Positions 35,581 to 43,800 of a DNA stretch of 64,000 nt are shown here, one piece after another. Position 1 is the stretch's first letter, and each line of letters starts with the position of its first letter. The stretch is taken from the NCBI RefSeq assembly GCF_000190575.1, contig NC_015164.1, positions 4,054,001 through 4,118,000 on the forward strand. The letters are read 5' to 3'. Both the position numbers and the translations under genes were made by a program. The notes beneath the pieces are model-generated. The model was not told the origin of the DNA. It saw nothing but the letters and a program-made list of their open reading frames with translations, and made no database searches. Origin of the DNA: Phocaeicola salanitronis DSM 18170 (lineage in GTDB: Bacteria; Bacteroidota; Bacteroidia; Bacteroidales; Bacteroidaceae).

Positions 35581-35907
35581 TTAGTCAAAATTTTCTTCTT
35601 CCTCGATGATTACGCTGACATTCCTTTTGCCATAGATGCGCTGAAATACTTGCACTATGACATCAAACAGCCTGTCGCTTTCCGTGTACCCTATGTCCAG
35701 CTCCTTCGTCCAATAGTCGAAGCTGAAATCAGCCGTTTCGCCCGAATAGCGGTCTGTCGTGTTGTAAACCGTGACGTCCACATAATCGGTCGTGCCGCTT
35801 TGCAGGCTTACCAAATGCCCATAGTAACAGAATTCCATGTTGTTGGAGGGGCTGGTGGTAATTTTCTCCACCAGCCTGTGAATGTAATTGTACCGTTTCC
35901 TATTCAT
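35581..35907 (-). CDS. Hypothetical protein of the small-gene cluster
   Basis: 108 residues, beta-rich with an acidic end (IIEEEENFD). Contains DYVDVTVYNTTDRYSGET. Start overlaps the upstream stop by four bases. Function unknown. Confidence 0.6.
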   Translation of the reverse strand: MNRKRYNYIHRLVEKITTSPSNNMEFCYYGHLVSLQSGTTDYVDVTVYNTTDRYSGETADFSFDYWTKELDIGYTESDRLFDVIVQVFQRIYGKRNVSVIIEEEENFD

Positions 35908-36146
35908 AGCGGCATCATTTCGTCAATTCCTACTGTAAATCCATAGCCGTCCTCCGTGCGGAACTCATACAGCCGTTCAAGGTCGTGCAACACTTCGCCT
36001 TTGCCGAAATTCTCCATTGCTCCCTCTATCTCCACATTCATGGCGGCTTTCGCACGTTCAAGGGTGGCATACAAGGCATGGCAATCCGACACGCAGTCAT
36101 TTTGCTCAATCAAGGTGTAAACCAGATACACTGCGTTCTTTTCCAT
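35904..36146 (-). CDS. Hypothetical protein of the small-gene cluster
   Basis: 80 residues, acidic, starting MEKNAVYLVYTLIEQNDC. The last bases overlap the next start. No family recognised. It follows the next upstream gene by 11 bases. Confidence 0.6.
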   Translation of the reverse strand: MEKNAVYLVYTLIEQNDCVSDCHALYATLERAKAAMNVEIEGAMENFGKGEVLHDLERLYEFRTEDGYGFTVGIDEMMPL

Positions 36147-36157
36147 AGTCCAATGTT

Positions 36158-36448
36158 TTAGATGTGTGGGATATAATGTCCGTTCTCTTCCAAGTAAGCC
36201 ACGATGTCTTTCGCTTCCTCATGCGATGCACGGTTGCGGTCATCATACCGCCTTTTGTCATCGGCCATCACTACAAGGCACTCTTTCAACAGCTTATAGA
36301 GGTTTTGCTGCAAGGTCGGGTGCATCAGTGGGATGGAAGCGGCAAAGACCGCATAGTCAAAGCCGTAGTCATTCAAAGCATTTTCCACCTGCATGGCAAG
36401 GCGGTACTCTTTCGTTTCTCTGAGGTTGTCAATCTTCTTCATGTCCAT
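36158..36448 (-). CDS. Hypothetical protein, first gene of the cluster under leader D
   Basis: 96 residues starting MDMKKIDNLRETKEYRLAMQ, helical, charged. No family recognised. It is the first gene behind structured leader D, so the five-gene cluster down to 34,854 may be expressed under that leader. Confidence 0.6.
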   Translation of the reverse strand: MDMKKIDNLRETKEYRLAMQVENALNDYGFDYAVFAASIPLMHPTLQQNLYKLLKECLVVMADDKRRYDDRNRASHEEAKDIVAYLEENGHYIPHI

Positions 36449-36660
36449 AGATATTTAAGTGAAACTTTTCCCTTTCATTGGCTCCTTTCCCCGAAGCCTG
36501 TTTGGGATTTACGGATGCTTAGTCCGGGTATCGGCCATGCTTCACCTGACGCTTTTTCTTGCTGAATACGCTCCGCAGGAGGAAGATTCCGCAAGAAATT
36601 CACTTCAAAGCGTGGCAGGTCAAGCGTGATGCCCGACATTTGCAGCCGAAAAACCTAACG
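36449..36660 (-). promoter_or_regulatory. Structured leader D, upstream of the small-gene cluster
   Basis: Family member. Inner hairpin TTCTTGCTGAAT (36556-36567) with ATTCCGCAAGAA (36586-36597), boxes ACGCTC (36568-36573) and GGAAG (36581-36585). Long-range stem: GGGATTTACGGATGC (36504-36518) with the GCAGCCGAAAAACC region near 36642-36655 (imperfect). CACTTCAA after the hairpin is shared with leaders E and F. Box TTTCCCC near 36486 lies beside the gene. Confidence 0.6.
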
Positions 36661-36694
36661 GTGAAGGGCAAAGGCGGAATGCCATGCAGACAGG

Positions 36695-36801
36695 TATAAA
36701 AGGAGTAATGGCTGACTATGAGAGGATAAGGGAATTAGGCAAGTATAACAGGGATAAAACCGGGTAAAGCAAGTGCTATAAGTGGTCAACGCTATAAGTG
36801 G
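36695..36801. repeat. Four TATAANNGG motifs
   Basis: Exact copies at 36695, 36744, 36777 and 36793. The last two are TATAAGTGG at a 16-base interval. They lie beyond the distal end of leader D. A hairpin CCATGCAGGGAA (36818-36829) with TTCCC..CATGG (to 36854) follows before the next gene. Confidence 0.65.
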
Positions 36802-36864
36802 AACCGGGCTGGGTAGTCCATGCAGGGAAGCCGTGAGCCGACTTTCCCACATGGATTTCCCTTA

Positions 36865-37134
36865 TTAGAACCATTCGGGATTATCCCTCTTTAACTCCTC
36901 TACCAGCTCTTTGTCGGGCAAGGCAAGGGTACGCTCATCGGTGAAGAAGAAAATCTCATCGTAGATGTCCGATGCTTCCTCATTGGCAAAGCCTTCGTTT
37001 TCGTCCTCGAAACTGCCGGGCTGCAAAGCGTCAAGCAGGGCTGTGCTGCCTATAATCATATACTCGCCTTGGTTGTCTTCCACCATGCGGCATGGGTACT
37101 TCACACCGCCAAATTCAATTTTTGTTGTAATCAT
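36865..37134 (-). CDS. Hypothetical acidic protein
   Basis: 89 residues, strongly acidic (SFEDENEGFANEEASDIYDE). Beta start MITTKIEFGGVKYPCRMVED. The start overlaps the end of the SLOG gene by 20 bases, so they are co-transcribed. Function unknown. Confidence 0.6.
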   Translation of the reverse strand: MITTKIEFGGVKYPCRMVEDNQGEYMIIGSTALLDALQPGSFEDENEGFANEEASDIYDEIFFFTDERTLALPDKELVEELKRDNPEWF

Positions 37135-37642
37135 GCGTTTGTATTGTTAAATGGTGTTTGTATAAGTTGGTTATATCCAATTTCATGCGCTCCGCCCTGC
37201 GGCAAGTGTAGAACGTGCCGCCTTTCGGCTCGCCATTGTAGTAGGCAATGATGCGGTTGGCTCGCTCAAGCATATAGTCGTTGCGTCTGAGAAAACAGCC
37301 GTCAAAGTAAGTCTCGCTCAAGCATACCACGTTATCTGCCTTGCCGAGAATGGAGCTATACCGCTCTTTGTCCGTAGGGTTGAACTTGCAGGATTGCCCA
37401 CGGAAGGGGATTACAGCTGTCAGCCGAATATCGGGATAGTTGGCTTTCATCGCCAGCAGTGTTTCAGCCGCAAGCATGTCAAAGCCTGCCGCCATGCCGC
37501 AAAGGAAGTGGCGGATGCCCGAATGATAGCAAGCCGTGATAGCCCCTTCAAGATTGGTTTTCAACCGCTGCCTGTCGCTGTAGCGGATAAAGCGGTGTCC
37601 TGTGAACGCTGCCGCCTTTGTAATGTCTGTCCGTATCATCAT
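37115..37642 (-). CDS. SLOG-superfamily (DUF1273/YpsA-like) protein
   Basis: 175 residues from the ATG at 37642, which overlaps the upstream stop as ATGA; the longer frame is an artefact of the upstream gene. AAAFTGHRFI near the start, FLCGMAAGFDMLAAE, TAVIPFRGQ and KADNVVCLSE are the usual DUF1273 signatures of the SLOG Rossmann-type fold, which binds nucleotide ligands. Some SLOG proteins process or sense NAD-like nucleotides. It is coupled to a phosphoribosyltransferase, so the two may act on the same nucleotide. Confidence 0.8.
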   Translation of the reverse strand: MMIRTDITKAAAFTGHRFIRYSDRQRLKTNLEGAITACYHSGIRHFLCGMAAGFDMLAAETLLAMKANYPDIRLTAVIPFRGQSCKFNPTDKERYSSILGKADNVVCLSETYFDGCFLRRNDYMLERANRIIAYYNGEPKGGTFYTCRRAERMKLDITNLYKHHLTIQTHDYNKN

Positions 37643-38199
37643 CTTACCTTGTAGAATGTCTTTGCCAAGAACAAACCGCCCAACACGTTTGCGCCACACG
37701 CTTCCAAGTTGTCGGCTGTGGTGGCGTAGGATATGCCTTTGGTGATGATGTCGTCAAAAAGCAACACATCTTTGCCCTTGAAGAAATCAGTGTCATAGTC
37801 TGCCATTTGTGTCGTCCGTGCCTCGGTTTCGTCTCTTCGGTGTTCGTGGACTGCCAACCGCCCTGCCGACACTTGCATATGTGGATAGCCGTTGATGGCA
37901 TGGGTGAGTTCGCACACCCTTTCCGAAAAACGCTTGTAGCGCAGTTCGTTCTTTTCTGCCGTGGACGCTGGCACACACGAAAACACGATGCTTGTAATCC
38001 GACTGCCGAAAAGTTCTTGCAAGTGTCTGGCAGTCATTTGGGCTACTTGCTCGTATGCCCGTCCGTCCTTGAAATCCCAAATGGTCTGCCGGTCAGCCTT
38101 TTGCTGCTCACCCACGTTCTTGATGCGTACAGGATAGTATTTCATCAGCCACACCATTATTTTGTTCGCCTGTCCTATTATGTTTTTGTCCATCGCCAT
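37639..38199 (-). CDS. Phosphoribosyltransferase-domain protein
   Basis: 186 residues. The PRPP loop is VLLFDDIITKGIS (145-157). N-terminal half helical (IMVWLMKYYPVRIKNVG). It resembles ComF-type PRTases without the zinc ribbon. First gene behind leader C and coupled to a SLOG protein by ATGA. A second PRTase is encoded at 25123-26112, so the element has two. Substrate unknown. Confidence 0.75.
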   Translation of the reverse strand: MAMDKNIIGQANKIMVWLMKYYPVRIKNVGEQQKADRQTIWDFKDGRAYEQVAQMTARHLQELFGSRITSIVFSCVPASTAEKNELRYKRFSERVCELTHAINGYPHMQVSAGRLAVHEHRRDETEARTTQMADYDTDFFKGKDVLLFDDIITKGISYATTADNLEACGANVLGGLFLAKTFYKVR

Positions 38200-38425
38200 T
38201 AATTTTGAGGGTTTAACTTCTTTCCCTGTCTTCGGCTTCCTTACAAGCCTGCATCGGGGTTATTTTTCTGCCCCGTCAATGGGCAAAGGACAACCGGCAA
38301 ATCCGGTGGTGGAAATACGCTTTAAGTGCAGCGGAAAGGAAGATTTCCACCAACCACCCGTGGCGGCTTGCCGTATTTGCAAGGATTGGACACGGCCTGT
38401 TAGCTTTGCAGGAAAATAACCCGAA
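38200..38425 (-). promoter_or_regulatory. Structured leader C, upstream of the PRTase-SLOG operon
   Basis: Inner hairpin GGTGGAAAT (38308-38316) with ATTTCCACC (38343-38351), boxes ACGCTT (38317-38322) and GGAAG (38338-38342). Long-range stem GGTTATTTTTCTGCC (38258-38272) with GCAGGAAAATAACC (38408-38421). Box TTTCCCTGTC at 38221-38230. Variant motifs TACAAGTGG (38462) and TACAAATGG (38484) follow. Confidence 0.65.
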
Positions 38426-38586
38426 GCAGGTGCAGGGACGGACGGAATAGAATCAGACTGGTACAAGTGGAGGAGTAACAAAGTACAAATGGTTATGCAG
38501 AAAGTCAGATTACATATAAAAGTTAAAATGACGGTTTTGAAAATAGAAAATCACTTCTTATATGTCAGTATATCGAATTTAATCCT

Positions 38587-38594
38587 TATTTTTG
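38587..38594 (+). promoter_or_regulatory. -7 box of the RloAB operon
   Basis: TATTTTTG matches TAnnTTTG and lies 27 bases before the RloA start codon. Confidence 0.5.
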
Positions 38595-38621
38595 CAGTAA
38601 AATTACAAAATCAAATACAAG

Positions 38622-39854
38622 ATGATACTTAAAATCGAATTGGAGAATTTCTTTTCCATCAAAGACAGGATAAGAATTGATTTTAGGGCGGCAAACATCA
38701 ATACTGCGCTTGCCCGGAATCTGTCTTACAATGTCATGTCATGGAATGGAGTTCCTGTGCTTAAGAGCATCGGACTTTTTGGACCGAATGCATCGGGCAA
38801 GTCGAACATCCTGAAAGCCATCACGTTCTGCTGTAAAATGATTCTTGAGTCTCATTTGCATAATGAGGGTGTGACCTTCAATTTTGAGCCGTTCAAGTTT
38901 GAAGGGTTTGGAAACAAGCCTAGCCGGTTCCTTATTGACTTTGTTTGTGAGAATGTGGAATACGAATATTCCTTTGAACTCACACGAGATAGGATTGTAC
39001 GTGAGAGCCTGTACCATTATCCTGTAGGCAGACGTGCGAAAGTGTTTGTGCGTGAAGCAGACGGGAAGTACAGTTTTGGCACCGGCATTATAGCCAAGCC
39101 GATGGATGTCGCACTTAACACAAGCGACAAAAACCTCTTTCTAAGCCGTGCCAGTTCCATGAACAGGGATGTGCCCCAAAAGCTCTACAGGTATTTCATG
39201 AACCAGTTTCTGCTCGGTCTTGTAAACGTGAACGATTTAATAGTGCTTGACAGCTTCAAAACGTACAAGAAGGTAATCCTCAAAGCACTTGAAATATGCG
39301 ATACCGACATAACGGACATAGAAGTCCGTAAAGAACAAATACCGGCTCCCGTACTTCCTATGCCTGGTCAGACGGAATTGTCTTTCAAGTTAGTGGATGT
39401 ACTTCGTTTCAAGACGGTTCATCGTAACCAAAGTGATGTAATGTTTGACTTGGATATGGAGGAGTCCAACGGCACGAGGAAATTATTCCAAATCCTTATC
39501 CGCCTACTCGATGTGGTCAAGAACAAGAAGAGCATCATGATGGACGAGTTTGACACGGGGCTTCACACCCGTTTAGCCGATTTCATACTTGACCTGATAC
39601 ACGCCTCTTCCAATAACCAGTTATTGTTCACTTCGCACAACACAAACTTGATAGATGTCAAAAGATTGAGGCGCGACCAGATAGTATTTGTAAACAAGTC
39701 GGAACAAGGGGCTACTTGCGTATATTCCTTGTATGATTTCAAGGATTTCCGAGAAAACATGGATGCGGAAAAAGGGTACATACAAGGCCGTTTTGATGCT
39801 GTGCCTTATGTTGATTCCTCTGTTGAGAGCATCAGGCAGATATTGGAGGGCTGA
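38622..39854 (+). CDS. rloA: RloA/AbiLi-type AAA ATPase
   Basis: 410 residues. Walker A GPNASGKSN (54-62), a late SIMMDEFDTGLH with the Walker B acidic pair, and TSHNTNL as the switch histidine: an ABC/OLD-like AAA_15/21 ATPase. The pairing with RloB two bases downstream matches the RloAB or AbiL abortive-infection type. It should hydrolyse ATP and control the RloB partner upon phage sensing. The cassette is on the + strand against the - strand backbone, with its own promoter, as expected of acquired cargo. Confidence 0.85.
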   Translation: MILKIELENFFSIKDRIRIDFRAANINTALARNLSYNVMSWNGVPVLKSIGLFGPNASGKSNILKAITFCCKMILESHLHNEGVTFNFEPFKFEGFGNKPSRFLIDFVCENVEYEYSFELTRDRIVRESLYHYPVGRRAKVFVREADGKYSFGTGIIAKPMDVALNTSDKNLFLSRASSMNRDVPQKLYRYFMNQFLLGLVNVNDLIVLDSFKTYKKVILKALEICDTDITDIEVRKEQIPAPVLPMPGQTELSFKLVDVLRFKTVHRNQSDVMFDLDMEESNGTRKLFQILIRLLDVVKNKKSIMMDEFDTGLHTRLADFILDLIHASSNNQLLFTSHNTNLIDVKRLRRDQIVFVNKSEQGATCVYSLYDFKDFRENMDAEKGYIQGRFDAVPYVDSSVESIRQILEG

Positions 39855-39856
39855 TT

Positions 39857-40423
39857 ATGGGGAGTAAAAGAGAGAAAGCCTTGTCAAGGCAAATGCGGAA
39901 AGTCATCCTTGTTATCTGCGAGGGAGAGACAGAGGAGAATTATGTGACGCTGCTCAGAAAATGGTACAAGTCGCCCATAAGAGTTATATCCCGTGTCGAG
40001 GGAAGCAAGATAACACCGTCCCTTGTCGAAAATAGAACTCGGGAACTTAAGATCTCTCCGCATGACAATGTACAGACATATCTGATGTATGACATGGATG
40101 TGGAAGCTATCAATGCAAAATTGCGAGAGTGCAAGGCTGAGTTGTTGTTAAGCAACCCATGCTTTGAGCTTTGGTTGTTGCTGCATTCGAAAGACCATAA
40201 GTCGGCGATTAATGCAGATTCTGTCATCAAGGAGTTGAAAAACAGTACATCTGTCTGGAAAAATTACAATAAGGCCTCTTTTTCTGATACGCAAAAGGCA
40301 TTCTTGAAAGACAAGACCGAGATAGCTATGGAAAGGGCAATGCGCCTGAAAGAATTTGAAAATCCTTCGACAGAAGTATACAAGCTGATAATCAAATTGA
40401 TAGATTCTAAAAAAGAAAGCTAA
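39857..40423 (+). CDS. rloB: RloB-family nuclease-like protein (AbiLii type)
   Basis: 188 residues. ICEGETEENYV (20-30) is the toprim-like acidic start, YDMDVEA (78-84) the second acidic site, and SNPCFELWLLLH (99-110) the family hallmark. Together these are the RloB signature, thought to be a toprim-type nuclease. It starts two bases after RloA. The pair is a known type of defence cassette. Confidence 0.85.
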   Translation: MGSKREKALSRQMRKVILVICEGETEENYVTLLRKWYKSPIRVISRVEGSKITPSLVENRTRELKISPHDNVQTYLMYDMDVEAINAKLRECKAELLLSNPCFELWLLLHSKDHKSAINADSVIKELKNSTSVWKNYNKASFSDTQKAFLKDKTEIAMERAMRLKEFENPSTEVYKLIIKLIDSKKES

Positions 40424-40474
40424 AACTGGACTATCACAGTATTCTGGCTTGGGTGGGTCAAACAATCCCTGCCA

Positions 40475-40620
40475 GGCAGACAAAAGAGGACGCTTGTTGG
40501 CCGGGAACAGGCACACGAGGTTGTTTCAGCAGGGCTGAAGTTCCCGTGTGCTAGCCAAGGACAACGTGCGGCCGTCTGCCCCTCCTTGCGTTGGTCTGCC
40601 AAGGGACAGACGTGCGCAAG
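40475..40620. repeat. Two nested hairpins between convergent genes
   Basis: Outer GGCAGAC (40475-40481)/GTCTGCC (40574-40580), then TTGGC/GCCAA, GGGAAC/GTTCCC and TTCAGC/GCTGAA inside. A second hairpin CTTGCG (40585-40590)/CGCAAG (40615-40620) with inner GTCTG/CAGAC follows. TATAANNGG copies follow at 40668 and 40694. The remaining DNA to 40893 holds no gene that I can see. Confidence 0.6.
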
Positions 40621-40893
40621 GACAGGCCTCCGCTGATTATTCGGGTTGGGGAAGCCGGGGGAGATAGTATAAAAGGCTGATTTCGCAAGCCCGTATAAAA
40701 GGTAGGGGAAAAATACAAATGGTGGGAACCACAGGATAAGGTGGCGACTGTACACCTATTATGTAATAAGAAAGGGCAGCTTGTCTGCCCGACAGCTTGA
40801 ACTGCAAACTAAGTTTTTGCTTTAGCAAACAGAAAAATCCCCTTCCGTGTTTCCCAACAAGGCAGGGGAAAGGGTGTCAAATATGAATGATGG

Positions 40894-43800
40894 CTATGCC
40901 GCCGGTACTGTCATAGGCTCGGTGCCGGGTGTCGGCACGGTTGGGCGTTCCGCTTCTTCAAGGGTGCGGTTGATGCGCTCCTGCAACTCCTTGCATTCCT
41001 GTTTGAGCCGTTTCAGTTCTTCTTCCTTGCTCCAACGCCGTGCCATCACTTGTTGCAAGGCGATAATTTCCCCCTCCAAATGTTTCTGCCGCTCGGCTTG
41101 TCGTTCCATCAGCTTGGGTATGTTTTCCAAAGTGGCCTGTGGAAATACCGCAGCCGCCGCAAAACTCGGTGGCAATGAGCCGGACATTCCACACTTATAT
41201 TTCAAGCCGCTCTTGCCCTCCACAAAGAAAATGTTGCGGTCAAAGCTGCCGTCAAGACGGTACTCGCTGCTCACCAACAACCGTAAGCCGTTGTAGCTAC
41301 CGATGGGGGTAAAGCCGCCACGGTGTTTCCTTGAAATTGAGTGCAAGGCTCGTCCTGCTTCTTCGGCTGTCAGTTGGGCATTGCCGTTTATCTCAATGTT
41401 GCGATCCTCCTTACGGGTGTTGAAATGCTCCCAATCTTCTGTCATGCGCCCGATGTTGCACTTGCAGTTGTCAATCTCTTGACGGTTGCCCTCCGCCTTA
41501 CGTTCCGCACGGTAACGTTCCTTGTTGAAAGCCGCCTGCTCTTTTTCCAACTGTATAATCTTGTTGTCGAGCTTCGCTTTGTCTAAAAGGTCGGTATTGC
41601 CCGAAAGGATGGCCACGAACTCGGCGAAATTCATGCCGGTGTCCTCGTCCATGCCGTCCTCGTCTATGCGGCGCACAGCGATAGTGCCGTTGTTGATTTG
41701 GTTGATGAAAAGTTGCTTGTTGCGTAAGAGGTTGAACTTGTAGGCATCCAAGGTCTTTTCCGTGCCGTAGATGATGATGTCAACCACGTTGCCGCCCCAC
41801 AGCTTCACGGTGTTGCCTTTGCGCACCGCCCGACCGTTGCGTTGTTCCAAGTCGGCAGGGCGCCAGGGAATCTCCAAATGATGCACCGCCACCGCCCGTT
41901 GCTGGGCGTTGACACCTGTTCCCAACATGGAAGTTGACCCGAACAATACACGAATAGTGCCGTTGTTCATGCCCTCAAAAATCTTCTTCCTCGCCTTTTC
42001 GGTCTTGGCGGTCTGGATGAATTGGATTTCAGAGGCAGGTACGCCCATCGCCACCAGCTTGTCCTTGATGTCTTGGCAAACATTCCACTCATTAGGCTTG
42101 TAAGTGGAAAGGTCGCTGAAAACGAACTGTGTACCACGGTGAGCGTTCGATTTCACATAATACTCATAGATGGTCTGTGCGCAGCGTGAGGCTTTGTTTG
42201 TAGGGTCATCGCTGAACTGGTCACTCAACAGACGCATATCCAACGCCATCTTCCTTGCCACGTTGGTAGCAATCAGCATCTTTGCCTTGTCCATGTGTTC
42301 GGGCGCAGGGGCTTCCAAGCCCAAATCCGACCATTCACCGCTGTTGGCAAAACGTACCAACCGTTCTATCATCACCTCCTGTTCCATGGTCGGTTTGTCC
42401 GAAAGGAAACGCACGTTCTTGTCGGGGATATCAAGATTTATCATTTCTGCCGTGCGGTAATCCGTGATTTCACGCAGGAAAGCCGCCAATTCCGGCACTT
42501 TGATGTAGGTGCGGAAACGCTCTTTGCGTTTGATAGAACCTGTCACGTTCAACTCGTAGTCAGTCGTTTTCTTAGTAAATATAGCAGCCCATGCGTCAAA
42601 GCAGCTCACACGCTGCTTGGCAAGCTCTTTCGGGCGCAGGTACTTGAAAAGCACGTACAATTCGGTCAAAGCATTTACGACCACCGTACCCGACAGGAAT
42701 GTAGCCCCCAAGTCCTTGCCTGTGCGTTCCTGTATGTCACGGATGGCAATCAGCAGGTTCATAGCACGCTGTGAACCTTGGTTGTTGCCGATGCCCGCAA
42801 CCCTCGTGTGGCGTGTCTGGAACATCAAGTTCTTGAAGTAGTGGCATTCATCTACAAATATGTGGTCTATGCCCATCGTATGAAAGTCTATACCTCCGTC
42901 TTTCTTATCCTCAATGCGTGTTTTCAACGACAGGAGGTTTGCCGACAGGTTCTCTTGCCGCTTCTCCAACGCTTTCTGCATACGGCGGTTGCGCCACCCC
43001 ATGCCGCTTTCTTCCAGCACCTGCAAGGAGCGTTCCACATCGTCAAGTTCCTGTTGCATGATGCCGAACATTGTTTCTTCCGACTGCAGTATCTTTGCGA
43101 ACTGGTCATGCGTCAGAATGATGCAGTCCCAATTATTGTTCTTGATTTTGCTGAAAAGTTCCTCACGGTTGGCAGGAGTGAAGTCCTCCTTGCCGGGATA
43201 GAGCAACTTTGCCGATGGGTAAGCCTTGCGGAAACAGTCGGCTATTTCATGCACGTTGGCTTTCAGCCCTATTATCAAAGGCTTCTGTACCAACCCCAAG
43301 CGTTTCATTTCGTATGCCGCCACGCACATCACCATTGTTTTACCTGCGCCTACCTCATGCCAGCACACACCGCCGCCATTCTGCTTAATCATCCAGATGG
43401 CGTCTTTCTGCGAGGGGTATAAGTCATCGTAAGGGAACTGTGCAAAGGAAAGGCGGGGGAATGTTTGCGCCGAACCGTCATAGGACGGACGCACATAACA
43501 GTTGAAACGCTCGTTGTAGAGCCTTACCAACTCGTCACGGACAGCGATAGGCTGGCTGTCAAGCCAAGCGTTGAACTTGCCCCTTATCTCCTGTATCTTG
43601 GTTGCCACCTCCTGCATGGCTTCTTCATCGGGTACTTTCACCCATTCACCGCCACGCATCACCTCTTTTTTTATTTCGGGTATGGTGTCATGCAGGGCAT
43701 GGGCAAACAGTTTCTCGCCTGTGTAACCGTGCGAGGCATAGATGTTGTATGCGGCAGGGGAATATCCATGTAAGGAAATAACATAGGTGTCGTTCACGTC

